Positions 1-9,719 of a DNA stretch of 64,000 nt are shown in pieces (the first letter of the stretch is position 1; each line of letters begins with the position of its first letter). Source of the stretch: Prevotella sp. (GTDB taxonomy: Bacteria; Bacteroidota; Bacteroidia; Bacteroidales; Bacteroidaceae). The position numbers and the translations under genes are program-made. The notes beneath the pieces were generated by a model. It made no database searches and was not told the DNA's origin. It saw only the letters and a list, made by a program, of their open reading frames with translations. The DNA lies in contig JAFYZT010000020.1 of NCBI GenBank assembly GCA_017548605.1, positions 1 to 64,000 of the forward strand, read 5' to 3'.

Positions 1-1
1 C

Positions 2-583
2 GATTATCTGGAAAAAATGGTATTGGCTTACTATGCTGCCATCCTTGGTAAGGAAATTGCATCGAAAGGGTGGTTAGGCGTTCCGTCGGCAGCTGGACAG
101 ATGGCTCTCATCACCGCTGCTTTTGAGACAGCAAAAGCCTTGGCACAAAGTTTCGACAGCGGTGGTTTCACGGGTCGCGGCGCATGGAACGAGCCGAAGG
201 GTATCGTCCATGCCAATGAGTTTGTGGCAAACCGATTCGCCACCGCCAACAAGCATGTGCAACCAGTGCTCAGTCTGATTGACGCAGCACAAAGGAGCGG
301 TTCGGTGTCACGCCTGACGAGTGCCGACGTGGCTGCTGTACTACCCTACTCCACAGAGACCAGAAACACGAATGGGGCAAGAAGGGCCGGTATGGTAAGA
401 GGCCGTGACGATGACAATGTCATGATGGCCATTCTCTCGAAGGTAAATGCCACCGTTGACAAGTTGAACGGGCGGTTGGAAAAGCCCATATATGCCGAGA
501 CCTACATCACCGGCAAGGGAGGGATAGAAAATGCCCAGTCGCTGTATGACAGGATGAAGAACAATGTTAGAAGGAGGAGCTGA
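2..583 (+). CDS. Phage tail tape-measure protein, C-terminal fragment
   Basis: Open reading frame running in from the left window edge; only the last ~193 residues are visible, so the true start is outside. The segment GGFTGRGAWNEPKGIVHANE resembles the C-terminal signature of many tail tape-measure proteins (GGFTG...PAGIVH..E). Tape measures set tail length and are injected ahead of the DNA. The visible N-terminal part is Ala-rich and hydrophobic (residues ~6-35 from the first visible Met), as is common in these proteins. It stops two bases before the next gene, so both belong to one tail operon. The family call rests on this signature and context; the missing N-terminus prevents a length check. 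Confidence 0.72.
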   Translation, partial: DYLEKMVLAYYAAILGKEIASKGWLGVPSAAGQMALITAAFETAKALAQSFDSGGFTGRGAWNEPKGIVHANEFVANRFATANKHVQPVLSLIDAAQRSGSVSRLTSADVAAVLPYSTETRNTNGARRAGMVRGRDDDNVMMAILSKVNATVDKLNGRLEKPIYAETYITGKGGIENAQSLYDRMKNNVRRRS

Positions 584-585
584 CC

Positions 586-2589
586 ATGTTGCATTACATA
601 GTTGACGGCAAGGAGGTGCGGCTGAGTGCCGACACCAGCGTGGATTTCTATTTCAGGAATCCTCTGCTCACCAAAGAAGGTCAATATACGTTGGATATTG
701 ACATCGATATGCGAGATTCGCAGAATGCTTCTATTTACGGGTATTGCTACCGACTGGACAAAGATGATATCCCTTCCAACCGACATGCCACACTGTTCGA
801 CGAACGAGGAATCATCATTACCGGCAAGGAGATTGTTTTGGAAGTGGCCGAAGAACATGTGAAAGTACAGGTTATTGGAGGTGTGTCAGAGTTGAACAAT
901 ATGTTGAACAGCGGGCTCACATTGCATGACCTTACTCCAGACAACACAAAATACTATATAGACGACGTGGAATACCATAACGTGGCCACGACAATAATAG
1001 CCAGTGGTTTCACCAACTACGCTGCCGTCCACGTGCCATGTATATTCAACACGGAAGCATTGGAGGAGGAATCATCATTCTGCGTCCCTATCGACAAACA
1101 CAATACCGGGGCACAGCCGCAGTCCCATGATTATGGGATGAGTGAAGGGACGGCTTACAGCGTGTCACGGGCAGAAGCATTTTGTCTGCTCCCATGGCTG
1201 TGGTATGTTACGGAGGCTGTATTGGATGCATTGGGTTTCGACGTGACTTACAACCACATCAAAGAAGACAGTACCTTGCAACGTGTCGTCGTGGTGCAGA
1301 GGAACTTGAATATCGGCACCAATATTCTTTACTCCCTTCCCGACTGGGACGTATCGACCTTCATCACGGAGGTGGAGAAATTCTGTAATGTGATTATCGT
1401 GCCAGGAACCGACGGCCATAGTGTGGAAATCGTGTCCATCCCAGACTATTATGACAGAGATGCCAACAATGTGGTTATTGCCGGGGATAATATTATAGGG
1501 AAGATTGGGAAAAAAACAGACAATGATGCGGACAGGAGCGATATCGTCACACTATACGACAACGTAAGATACGCTTTTCCGTCAACCAACCAATACAAAT
1601 ACCTGTGCGTGGATGATGGAGTGATGGCCGTTGCCGATATTAAGGAATGCCAGGATCTTACCTCCGACGCAGCGAAGCGTATGCGTGTGTTCAATGTTTG
1701 GCGGGAAATCAAAGGCAATTGGAATTTCGAGACAGACATCAAGTCGGCCGAAGCGGAAAATGAATACAGGAACGGCAACCACATTTTCTATGACCCTGCG
1801 CTGGACATGCAATTTGTTCTGAAATTTCAGGAAGAGAAGGAAATAGAAATATACAACGACCCTGTTGTTCCGTATGGTCAAAAGGTATTGTTGCAGACGA
1901 TAGAGTACGAAGATTCCTACTATCTTCAACACATCAACAGTTTCAGGGGAGTGATCAACGACAAGGAAGCCGATGCAATGGAAATGAAAATCGTGCCGTG
2001 CGAGATGGCTGTCAGGAATACGTACAAGTCTATTACACCTCTCTCATTAAGTGAACGTCCGTTACCCTGCCTTCGCAACAAAGAAGATATCGACAATGTG
2101 GAATTTTATATATTCGGCGAAGATAACCCGAATGGTGAGAATACCATCAACAACGAGATACTCAACGGCATTGCCGACAAAACAATCCCTGAAAATATAT
2201 TCGTCGGCTTATATTTTGGCACTTTCGGAGACCATGCCATACAGATGTTTCCCGTAGTAGCTCCAACCAACCGAATGGTGGTATATAGGAACGAAACAGG
2301 ACTGCCAGACTGCAATACTGCAGAAGTGGTTATAGCTGACAACAGGGAGCAGCACATGACACTTGAGCTTCAAGGAGCCGATGGACTGTATGCCAACAAC
2401 TACAGCAAGAATGCCCTGTATGACATAAACAATGAATACACCATCCGTTTCCATTGTGTAAATCGTCCCGACCCCCGGTCTGTTTTCATCATCCACAACA
2501 AGAAGTTCATTTGCAAGGAACTGAAATACTCTACATCTGACTGCCGCGTGTCTGATATATGCGAAGGTGTTTTTTACCCGATTAAATAA
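586..2589 (+). CDS. Phage tail-associated structural protein, 667 aa
   Basis: Starts two bases after the tape-measure stop with a good ribosome-binding site (aaggagg ending ~10 bases upstream). The product is acidic, has no signal peptide or membrane segment, and is rich in short beta-type runs. Its position right after the tape measure is where distal-tail, tail-tip or baseplate hub proteins are encoded in siphophages and myophages, so a tail-tip role is inferred. I recognise no catalytic motif. The middle (~residues 190-330) is the most globular looking, and a Cys-containing stretch ends the protein. The family is uncertain; only the tail assignment is offered, from gene order. Confidence 0.5.
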   Translation: MLHYIVDGKEVRLSADTSVDFYFRNPLLTKEGQYTLDIDIDMRDSQNASIYGYCYRLDKDDIPSNRHATLFDERGIIITGKEIVLEVAEEHVKVQVIGGVSELNNMLNSGLTLHDLTPDNTKYYIDDVEYHNVATTIIASGFTNYAAVHVPCIFNTEALEEESSFCVPIDKHNTGAQPQSHDYGMSEGTAYSVSRAEAFCLLPWLWYVTEAVLDALGFDVTYNHIKEDSTLQRVVVVQRNLNIGTNILYSLPDWDVSTFITEVEKFCNVIIVPGTDGHSVEIVSIPDYYDRDANNVVIAGDNIIGKIGKKTDNDADRSDIVTLYDNVRYAFPSTNQYKYLCVDDGVMAVADIKECQDLTSDAAKRMRVFNVWREIKGNWNFETDIKSAEAENEYRNGNHIFYDPALDMQFVLKFQEEKEIEIYNDPVVPYGQKVLLQTIEYEDSYYLQHINSFRGVINDKEADAMEMKIVPCEMAVRNTYKSITPLSLSERPLPCLRNKEDIDNVEFYIFGEDNPNGENTINNEILNGIADKTIPENIFVGLYFGTFGDHAIQMFPVVAPTNRMVVYRNETGLPDCNTAEVVIADNREQHMTLELQGADGLYANNYSKNALYDINNEYTIRFHCVNRPDPRSVFIIHNKKFICKELKYSTSDCRVSDICEGVFYPIK

Positions 2590-2590
2590 C

Positions 2591-3172
2591 ATGAGACCTT
2601 ACAAATCATTACAAAAACTTACCAGCGACGAAATAGAGGCGCATATCCTCGATCCTGAAAACAACCCCTTGCCCGAACGGTGCGAGGAACAGTTCCACAG
2701 GGTGATGACTGCCGCCCGTCTGATGGATTCGCATCCAGATGACGGGCAGGTGTCGCTGCTGCTCATGGAAAAATACGCGGTGAGCACGACCACCTGCCGC
2801 CGCGACATTGCACTGGCACGTCAACTCTATAAGACACAGCACACGTTCGACTGGGACTTCTGGCGGGTATGGATGATACGCGACCAGGTGGAGCTTATAG
2901 AAAAATGCCGGGCAAAGAAAGACTTTAAGGCATGGAACGCAGCCAAAGAGACGCTGCGGCGCATCATAGGCGAGAAGCCGGAGGGTGTGGAAGACCCGCG
3001 CCGGATGGAGAAGAACCTGTTCCTGATACAGGTGGTGAACCAGAACGGAGAAAGGAAAGAACTGTCATTGGGTGAGGTGCGAGACTGGAAACCAGGACAA
3101 GTAAAGGCACTTATCGACAATCTCTCCACACCCATTGACGTGACGGAGGCAGAACAAATCATGGAGTCATGA
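2591..3172 (+). CDS. Putative terminase small subunit
   Basis: Protein of 193 residues from the ATG at 2591, chosen because it directly follows the preceding stop; an earlier in-frame start at 2567 would overlap the upstream gene. The N-terminal half contains a helix-turn-helix-like stretch around residues 50-75 (LLMEKYAVSTTTCRRDIALA), which fits DNA recognition by a small terminase. The C-terminal half is helical and charged, suited to oligomerisation and large-subunit contact. The stop overlaps the start of the large terminase by 4 bases (ATGA), the usual terS-terL coupling. The assignment rests on position, size and HTH; small terminases are too divergent to be called by sequence alone. 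Confidence 0.65.
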   Translation: MRPYKSLQKLTSDEIEAHILDPENNPLPERCEEQFHRVMTAARLMDSHPDDGQVSLLLMEKYAVSTTTCRRDIALARQLYKTQHTFDWDFWRVWMIRDQVELIEKCRAKKDFKAWNAAKETLRRIIGEKPEGVEDPRRMEKNLFLIQVVNQNGERKELSLGEVRDWKPGQVKALIDNLSTPIDVTEAEQIMES

Positions 3173-4899
3173 AAGAGGAGTACTGGAGAGAGACGCTGCA
3201 GGTGAACCGCATACAATATGCCTACATGGTGCTGCGTGCTAAAACGAAATATGCCATTATGAGCCGTGGCACCGGAAAATCGTTCATCGTTGGTGCCGAG
3301 GTGGACGAAAACATCCGCCTGATGCCTCGCGGCGTGACCACCATCGCACAGGCCACTATCGGCCAAGCTCTCACAAAGACCCTGCCGTCGACGTTCAAGA
3401 TGCTGGAGATGCTGGGCTATAAGCCCTACGACTACAATACACACACGGGAGACTATGTTGTGTGCCGCACCCCTCCCGACGGATGGTACCGGCCATACGA
3501 ACGAATCATGCAATACGACCATGTGATATCCTTCAGTAACGGCCATTGCCTGTATATCCTCACCCAGGAAGGCAACAGCCGTGGACCCAATGCCGACTTC
3601 AACATCACCGATGAAGCACTCACCATCAGCAAGTCGAAATTCGACCAGGAGGTAGCACCAACCAACCGGGGTAACGAATACCTGTTCGGCAAGCGGTCGG
3701 CACATCCTGTATTAAAGCACCATGGTAACTGTTTTCTATCGTCAATGCCATACACATCGGAGCAGAACTGGCTCCTGGATCCGGCTGAATATTACGAACG
3801 AGAGCGCGGCATCGACCTCTTTGCCAAATGGAACAAGATGGTCAATGTGCAGATGAGCATGATAGAAGCGGCCATTACCAAAGACACCCACCTCTTTACG
3901 GATCTGTGGAATGAGTGTGTTCGTATGCGCAGGGAAATGACCCCTTTTGTAAGCAAAGACCAGACTCTGTTTATCCTGGGCAGCGTGTTCGACAATATAG
4001 AGAACCTCGGCATGCAATACGTCATCAACCAATACAACGTGATGGACAAACTCTCTTTCATGGTGGAGATACTGAATATGCGCTTGGATGCCGTGGACCA
4101 TTGTTACTATAAGCTCAATCCGGAACGGCACCAATATGCCAACGCTTTCAACGACACATTTATCCGTGATGTGGCGGAAGACACCCATTTCAACTGGGAA
4201 GCTTTGCGCAAGATACAGGATAGTCGGGCCGACATGGACTGCGACCCATCGAGAGGGTTGGAGATATGCCCGGACTGGGGCAGCCGCGCTTCTTTCCTCA
4301 CCGTCTACCAAGAGCGGCACTATGACTTCGCGTCGAAGAAGTCCACGGCGCGACCTGTGGAATGTATGATTAATGAGTTTTTCGTCAGGCGTGACGATGA
4401 GACGGATACCGAGGTCAACGCCTTGGCAGACAAATTCATCGCCTATTACAGTCACCACCCCACCAAGCGTGTCATCCTGGACCGTGACAGGTATGGTGAT
4501 GCCAGGAGAGCCAACAGCAAAAAGAGTTACAATGAACTGTTCATCGAACGGCTTCAACGCTATGGATGGCAAGTACAACAGCGAGTACATGCCGGGATGG
4601 AGCCGCCACAACATGACAAATACCTGCTCATGACACTGATTCTGACGGAGACCGACGAACGGTTTCCTGTGTTGCGCATCAATGCCACGCGCTGCCGTCA
4701 TACACTCATCAGCATGAACAACACAAGAGTGGTGGAAAGCAATGGCAAGTTTGAGAAGGACAAATCGAGTGAAAGACGAAAAAGCGTGGTTCCGGAAGAG
4801 GCAACGCATTTCGGAGACACCTTGGACAAACACATCTGGACGAAATACGGCGAGCGACTGCGTAAACTGCACAACACATTCGCGCCTGCGAGGGTTTGA
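3169..4899 (+). CDS. Phage terminase large subunit (packaging ATPase-nuclease)
   Basis: Protein of 576 residues, normal for a large terminase. The N-terminal ATPase shows a Walker A variant SRGTGKS at ~32-38 and a Walker B with catalytic Glu in NITDEA at ~145-150. The C-terminal RNase H-like nuclease shows acidic residues in CPDWGS (D~369) and ILDRDRYGDA (D~438/440). It pumps phage DNA into the prohead through the portal and cuts concatemers. It is translationally coupled to the small subunit (4-base overlap) and followed by ~220 bases without a gene, so the packaging operon may end here. The nuclease residues are proposed by motif appearance, not alignment. Confidence 0.88.
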   Translation: MKEEYWRETLQVNRIQYAYMVLRAKTKYAIMSRGTGKSFIVGAEVDENIRLMPRGVTTIAQATIGQALTKTLPSTFKMLEMLGYKPYDYNTHTGDYVVCRTPPDGWYRPYERIMQYDHVISFSNGHCLYILTQEGNSRGPNADFNITDEALTISKSKFDQEVAPTNRGNEYLFGKRSAHPVLKHHGNCFLSSMPYTSEQNWLLDPAEYYERERGIDLFAKWNKMVNVQMSMIEAAITKDTHLFTDLWNECVRMRREMTPFVSKDQTLFILGSVFDNIENLGMQYVINQYNVMDKLSFMVEILNMRLDAVDHCYYKLNPERHQYANAFNDTFIRDVAEDTHFNWEALRKIQDSRADMDCDPSRGLEICPDWGSRASFLTVYQERHYDFASKKSTARPVECMINEFFVRRDDETDTEVNALADKFIAYYSHHPTKRVILDRDRYGDARRANSKKSYNELFIERLQRYGWQVQQRVHAGMEPPQHDKYLLMTLILTETDERFPVLRINATRCRHTLISMNNTRVVESNGKFEKDKSSERRKSVVPEEATHFGDTLDKHIWTKYGERLRKLHNTFAPARV

Positions 4900-5122
4900 C
4901 GGGTATATTTTTCTCCTGACCCTCATATTTCCTGCCAAAAGCGATTCAATCGGCGACCGGTTCCGTAGGGCGCGGCGAGCAACAGTGTGAATTTCGAGCG
5001 GAAAATGGGCGCGAATTGATTGTAAAGTATTGAAAAGGAATGACAATTAACAGATATTAGAGTTAAAATATCGGTTTTATTCTGTCCTATAGAAATTTTA
5101 TGCGAATTATTACTTTTGCGGT
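4900..5122 (+). promoter_or_regulatory. Non-coding gap with promoter-like -7 element
   Basis: The region contains TACTTTTG at 5111-5118, a match to the Bacteroidetes -7 consensus TAnnTTTG, but no convincing TTTG about 20 bases further upstream (only an A/T-rich tract). The next gene starts at 5123, only 4 bases after the element, so a transcript from it would be nearly leaderless. No Shine-Dalgarno sequence is seen before 5123. No other feature is recognisable in the gap. Confidence 0.35.
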
Positions 5123-6205
5123 ATGAGTACTATAACAGGAATGGCCCAACGTATGTTTGCCATGGAAGCGGACGACATCACCATCCAATGTTCGGATGAG
5201 GTGACAGTGAACGTGATTGTTTCCGTGGCAGGTATAGGCTTGGTGTACGAAAATGCGGCCAACTATCAGCCTGTGAACGGCATCGTCAAGCTTGGGGAAC
5301 TCGGTGAACTGGTCAACCGGTGCATTGAGATTTCCAACTCGTTCCACAGTCTGGCGAGCGAACAGAGACGCTATGCTTCCTGCACCCTGACCGTCGGCAT
5401 TCCCGATGAGGAAATAGAGGAAACGGCAGAGGTCCTGTATTGCCGCAAGCGTGTGGGCTTGTCTGCGACGGACATCCTCTTCATGACTGGTTGCCGTAAC
5501 CGCCGCGTGGTACCGGGACAACATGTGATCTTATATGTTCCCAACCAACAAGGATTGACCATTCAGCATAAGGTGGCCTATCTGTATAATGAACAGGTAT
5601 ATTATGTGTCTGATACCGAAGAACCGGTAACGGGGCAGAATACATATATTTGCATAGATTGCAGTCCGGAGCTGGAGCTGTCCGCCGTGGCCCCATCCGG
5701 TTCCACGTTGATTTATTACGACGTTGAACTGTATTATGACAATGAGCTGTGTGACCGCGTGCATTGTGAGATAGATACAACCTATTATGCGAGAAAGGCG
5801 GAGTGGATATTTATCAACCTGTTCGGGGTGCAGGAAAGCGTTATCATGCGCGGCAACGAGGAAGATGAAGTCAAGCATGAGGCGTCCTACGGATATGCCG
5901 GAACCATATACCGTAAATTCGACACACAACTGACGTATGAGCGCAAGACCAACAGCGGATGGCTTGCCCCAGGTGAATGGGAGATGCTGTGTGATTTGTC
6001 AGAGAGTCCTGCCACAGGAATAAGGACAGGCAACGATATCACCGACCTCGTTATCACAGGTGCCGAGGTGAAACGTGTGAATCCATCCAATGAGCCTGAG
6101 GCCGTCACCTTCACTTGGAGATACAAAGACCGGGTGGAACTGGCACCTGACACGAAAAAACTGTTTGTTTTTGAACGGCCGCCGTTTGACGAATCTTTCG
6201 AATAA
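5123..6205 (+). CDS. Phage protein of unknown function, 360 aa
   Basis: Soluble acidic protein without signal peptide or membrane segment; I do not recognise its family. Beta-rich stretches (ILYVPNQQ, YDVELYYDNELCDRV, EAVTFTWRYKDRVEL) suggest a structural virion protein rather than an enzyme. It lies between terminase and portal, within what is probably the virion gene block. The annotated start follows a promoter-like element with almost no leader; downstream ATGs at 5141, 5153 and 5162 are alternatives and would lose up to 13 residues. The frame is supported by length and coding-like composition. Confidence 0.55.
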   Translation: MSTITGMAQRMFAMEADDITIQCSDEVTVNVIVSVAGIGLVYENAANYQPVNGIVKLGELGELVNRCIEISNSFHSLASEQRRYASCTLTVGIPDEEIEETAEVLYCRKRVGLSATDILFMTGCRNRRVVPGQHVILYVPNQQGLTIQHKVAYLYNEQVYYVSDTEEPVTGQNTYICIDCSPELELSAVAPSGSTLIYYDVELYYDNELCDRVHCEIDTTYYARKAEWIFINLFGVQESVIMRGNEEDEVKHEASYGYAGTIYRKFDTQLTYERKTNSGWLAPGEWEMLCDLSESPATGIRTGNDITDLVITGAEVKRVNPSNEPEAVTFTWRYKDRVELAPDTKKLFVFERPPFDESFE

Positions 6206-6223
6206 CCCATTAACAATCATACA

Positions 6224-6535
6224 ATGAACAACAAAAAAGAAACCATATATGCCAATACGATGCTTGCCGACCTTGATATCCGCCAAGACAGGTTCGGCAA
6301 CCTGCGCATGTTCTCAATGAAGTTCTGCACGCTTGACGGCAAGCTCTACTTCGTGCCCCAGGCATACGCCACAGGCTGCAAGGGTATGGATATGAAAAAA
6401 ATGCGGTACCGTGGCATACAGCCATGCGACTGCAAGGGTCATCCCGAAGGGCATGTTATCCCTGTGAAGATTACCAACATCATGGAATACAATGGGCGCA
6501 TCGTGGACTGGAGTAACGGATATGGGGAAGAATAA
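6224..6535 (+). CDS. Small phage protein of unknown function, 103 aa
   Basis: Begins 18 bases after the previous stop and ends 18 bases before the portal gene, so it belongs to the same operon. The sequence has three Cys residues clustered with His in the centre (TGCKGMDMKK...QPCDCKGH), which could bind a metal, but no named domain is recognised. It has no membrane segment. A minor structural or accessory role is only inferred from position. Confidence 0.5.
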   Translation: MNNKKETIYANTMLADLDIRQDRFGNLRMFSMKFCTLDGKLYFVPQAYATGCKGMDMKKMRYRGIQPCDCKGHPEGHVIPVKITNIMEYNGRIVDWSNGYGEE

Positions 6536-6553
6536 CAACCTAACGACATAAAG

Positions 6554-7912
6554 ATGGAGATACAATACAACAACAGAGGCGTGCCATTGCTCATGTTCAG
6601 CAGGAATATGTTTGCAGACACCGTTACCGACCGTCAGACTTCGGACAGCCGACGAAGGGCATTGTTCCCCAACGACAACAACCGAAGGGACTATGTGTAT
6701 GTGGATGACTTCCGCGTAGTAGCCTGGGGTGATGACAATCAATGGCCGACCACTGCCATCAAACTTGTGAGAGACACCACCGTGCTGAATACGGGTTTGA
6801 AATACCTGCGCAACCTGACACTCGGTCAAGGGTTGTTTGCCTGTAAGGTGGAAGGTTACGACGACAACGGTGACGAGATTCTTCAGCCGTTGGGTGATGA
6901 CAGGGTGAACCGTTTCATCCAAAGCAGGAATGCCCGTCGGTACATGGAGAAGGTGCTGCGCGACTATCTGAAGACCGGATGCGGTGCTGTTCAGTTCGTG
7001 CCCAACATCATGGGTACAGAAGTGGTTGGCCTGCAGCCACTCAACTGCACCCAGTTCCGTTTTACTGAACCCGACAATCATGGCTACAGCGATTGTGTGG
7101 TAGCTGGGAGCTGGGATATTGCCCCATCGACAGACTACATCACCCTTCCCGTGCTTAATGAATACGACCCGACAATCCAAGCTATGTTGTTGAAGGATCG
7201 CGGTAAGCTGCGCAAGGGTTTCGTCTATGCTGTGCGAGACTCCTGGAGCAACGATGATATTTACGGAGAGCCTATCTGGTGGCCGGCATGGGTGGCCGGA
7301 TGGGTTGAGATAGCCCATTCTGTTCCTCAGTTCCTGAAGCGGGCATACAAGAACCAGACCACATGGAAATGGCACGTTCAGATTCCCTACTCCTTCTGGG
7401 ACAAGAAATTTCCGGAGGAGAACTATGACGGGGACTATAAAGCCCGCGAGGCGGATATCAACCTATACATGGACCAGATAGAGAAGAATCTGCTGGGGGC
7501 TGAAAATGCAGAAAAACCAATCTTCTCAAACTATGCCGTGAACGAGATGAACGGCAGGATAGAAGAGGAATGGAAGATTGCGCCGCTATCGAATAAATAC
7601 AATGCAGGCCAGGAGAACCTGGTGACATCGGCAGCAGCCAACAGCGAGATACTCTTTTCGCTGATGGTCAATCCCAATGTGCTGGGGGCAGGTATGCCCG
7701 GTGGCACCTATGCCGGCAACCAAGGTGGCTCAAATATCCGGGAAGCTTTCCTCGTGAATATCGCCAATGCCTGGATTGACCGGCAGAACCTCCTCGACCC
7801 CTTGGAATTGTTTATCAAGATGAACGGAATGCCGGAATGTCACCTGCGGTTCCGTAACACCATCCTCACCACTTTAGACACAGGAGCGGGAACAGCCCGA
7901 CGGCTTAGTTGA
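6554..7912 (+). CDS. Putative phage portal protein
   Basis: Protein of 452 residues, within the portal range. It begins with a 'ready-to-clip' type N-terminus, has an early conserved block around YVDDFRVVAWGDDNQWP, and a C-terminal half with GQENLVTSAAANSEILFSLM and NPNVLGAGMPGGTYAGNQGG, which resembles the region of portals lining the DNA channel. The tail end LTTLDTGAGTARRLS is helical and polar. Portals form the dodecameric ring at one capsid vertex through which DNA enters and to which the tail attaches. It lies downstream of the terminase and is followed closely by connector-like genes. The call is by overall appearance and order. Confidence 0.65.
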   Translation: MEIQYNNRGVPLLMFSRNMFADTVTDRQTSDSRRRALFPNDNNRRDYVYVDDFRVVAWGDDNQWPTTAIKLVRDTTVLNTGLKYLRNLTLGQGLFACKVEGYDDNGDEILQPLGDDRVNRFIQSRNARRYMEKVLRDYLKTGCGAVQFVPNIMGTEVVGLQPLNCTQFRFTEPDNHGYSDCVVAGSWDIAPSTDYITLPVLNEYDPTIQAMLLKDRGKLRKGFVYAVRDSWSNDDIYGEPIWWPAWVAGWVEIAHSVPQFLKRAYKNQTTWKWHVQIPYSFWDKKFPEENYDGDYKAREADINLYMDQIEKNLLGAENAEKPIFSNYAVNEMNGRIEEEWKIAPLSNKYNAGQENLVTSAAANSEILFSLMVNPNVLGAGMPGGTYAGNQGGSNIREAFLVNIANAWIDRQNLLDPLELFIKMNGMPECHLRFRNTILTTLDTGAGTARRLS

Positions 7913-7931
7913 ACAGAATAAATACTTGGAT

Positions 7932-8924
7932 ATGATATTTTCAGAAGAAAAATGGAAAAAAGGGAATGAACAGGATGCCAACATCCCGTTGAGCGCATCC
8001 CTGTCGTTCACCAAGGTGGCACCCTCCCTGGCCAATGCCCAGGACATGTTTCTCAATCCTTTGTTAGGCTCGGAGTTGGTTGCAGAGCTGGAATCTGCCT
8101 ATACCCAGGAAAATCCAGGCGCAGCGATGACCACACTGTTGAAGATGAGCCAGAACGCCGTGGTTAACCTGACACTGTGGTATTATTTCGACCTATTACA
8201 GATGCGTGTCACCGACCAAGGATTTCACCGTCAGGGAAGTGAAGACTGGCAGCAGCCCTATAAGTACCAGGAAGACAGAATCAGGGAAGGATTCAAGCTT
8301 CGCGGTTTCAATGCCCTTGACGGATTGCTCGACTATCTATATGACAACGCGGACACTTATCCGGCATTTAAGCAAAGTACAGCATACACGGATAAGCGCG
8401 GTGCCGTAGTGCGTTCAAAGAAAGACGTGGAGCAGCTGGTCTATATAGGTGGCAGTACATTGGTGTTCCTTCGGCTGCGCACAGAGTTCCCAACCATCGA
8501 AGAAAACCGTCTGGTGGCTGTAATGGGACGAACTCTGTATGACCTTTTCCGTGGCTGGTTGTCAACACCTAACACATTTCCTTCAGAGAAATGTAACTGT
8601 ACGCTTGAAGACTTACGCGAGCGATGTGCCACCGTGGTGGTACGCCATGCTGTGGTTCGCGTCATACAGCAAACCGGGTCGCTAACAGACAGGGGGTTGT
8701 ATTTCGGCGCGACAGTTGCGACGGGCGGCAATGACAACAGCTCTCAGCCTGCGTCAGACATGGCCATCGGCGACCGCCTCTCTCTATACAAGAGCGACGC
8801 TTCGGTGGCCGAAGATAATCTCCGGCGTTTTCTGTCTCGCCGTATGGATGCTTTTTTTGACAACCATACACCTCACCATATCATCCGTGACAACGACGGC
8901 AAACAAGCCTTTTTTGCAATGTAA
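7932..8924 (+). CDS. DUF6712-like phage protein, head-tail connector candidate
   Basis: The ATG at 7932 is preferred over a TTG at 7926. The product has 330 residues, is soluble and mainly helical. It resembles proteins annotated as DUF6712 in Bacteroidetes prophages, which commonly follow the portal gene. The position between portal and tail-completion candidates suggests a head-completion or connector role; no direct proof is visible. The gene ends 3 bases before the next one, pointing to translational coupling. Confidence 0.5.
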   Translation: MIFSEEKWKKGNEQDANIPLSASLSFTKVAPSLANAQDMFLNPLLGSELVAELESAYTQENPGAAMTTLLKMSQNAVVNLTLWYYFDLLQMRVTDQGFHRQGSEDWQQPYKYQEDRIREGFKLRGFNALDGLLDYLYDNADTYPAFKQSTAYTDKRGAVVRSKKDVEQLVYIGGSTLVFLRLRTEFPTIEENRLVAVMGRTLYDLFRGWLSTPNTFPSEKCNCTLEDLRERCATVVVRHAVVRVIQQTGSLTDRGLYFGATVATGGNDNSSQPASDMAIGDRLSLYKSDASVAEDNLRRFLSRRMDAFFDNHTPHHIIRDNDGKQAFFAM

Positions 8925-8927
8925 GAC

Positions 8928-9719
8928 ATGAAAGACCTGGAGATAAGATACCGCCGATGGGGAATGTCGAGAAGCATACATTCTCATATCCCTGAGCACT
9001 GGAGAGACCTGTCATCACGCCAGATGGCTTTTGTGGCAGACCTGCACCTTTGCGGAGCCGATGCAGACCAAGTTCTCGCCGTGTTGTGCGGACTACACCC
9101 TGACAAAGTGGCCATGATGGACACATATCACCGCTATGTATTGCGTAAGGAGTTGGACTGGGTGATGGATCTTGACAGCCCACACGACGGTTTTGTTATC
9201 GACTACCTGCCTGGCACCTCGCTGTACGCTCCCGGTGGTAAGTTGAAGGGATGCAGTCTGCAGCAATTCATGACCGCCGACACCTATTTCCAACTGTTCA
9301 CCCTCCATCCAAACCAAGAACGGTGGCTCAATCTGTTTGTGGCTGCCCTCTATCTCCATCGCGGCGAATACTTCAATGTTGACGAATGTGAGGTTCCGTC
9401 ATTACGGAAAAAGGCGGTAAAAGTGGACGTGGAGCGCAATGTGGAAAGTGTGGCATGCTCGGCCTTGAACGTAAGGTTCGCCGTCTATCTGAACTTCGTG
9501 CTGATACGTTGCTGGCTGTCCAAAGCTTATCCTTCCCTCTTCCCTCCTTCAGACGACAAAGAGCATGGAGCCAAGGCTACCAAACCAACAGACTGGCTAG
9601 CCGTGTTCGATGCTTTTATCGGCGACGACGTGGCCGACATGCGAAAATACCAAATGATGGCAGCCACCGATGCTTTCAGAATCATGAACCGAAGAATTAG
9701 AAATGCCCAAAAACGATGA
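8928..9719 (+). CDS. Phage protein of unknown function, 263 aa
   Basis: Starts 3 bases after the preceding stop, and its end overlaps the next gene by 4 bases (ATGA). Soluble, with no recognised domain. It has a helical, Cys-containing middle (ESVACSALNVRFAVYLNFVLIRCWL, ~residues 168-192) and a hydrophilic linker DKEHGAKATKPTD. Tight spacing on both sides places it in the structural operon between connector and neck candidates. Confidence 0.5.
   Translation: MKDLEIRYRRWGMSRSIHSHIPEHWRDLSSRQMAFVADLHLCGADADQVLAVLCGLHPDKVAMMDTYHRYVLRKELDWVMDLDSPHDGFVIDYLPGTSLYAPGGKLKGCSLQQFMTADTYFQLFTLHPNQERWLNLFVAALYLHRGEYFNVDECEVPSLRKKAVKVDVERNVESVACSALNVRFAVYLNFVLIRCWLSKAYPSLFPPSDDKEHGAKATKPTDWLAVFDAFIGDDVADMRKYQMMAATDAFRIMNRRIRNAQKR

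Noticed and set aside
2827-3705. Long - strand reading frame of 292 codons opposite terS/terL
   Set aside because: It lies wholly antisense to well-supported packaging genes and has no recognisable domain; it is explained by their codon pattern.
3742-5046. 434-codon - strand frame opposite the large terminase
   Set aside because: Shadow of the terminase gene; His/Val/Leu-rich composition typical of antisense frames and no domain seen.
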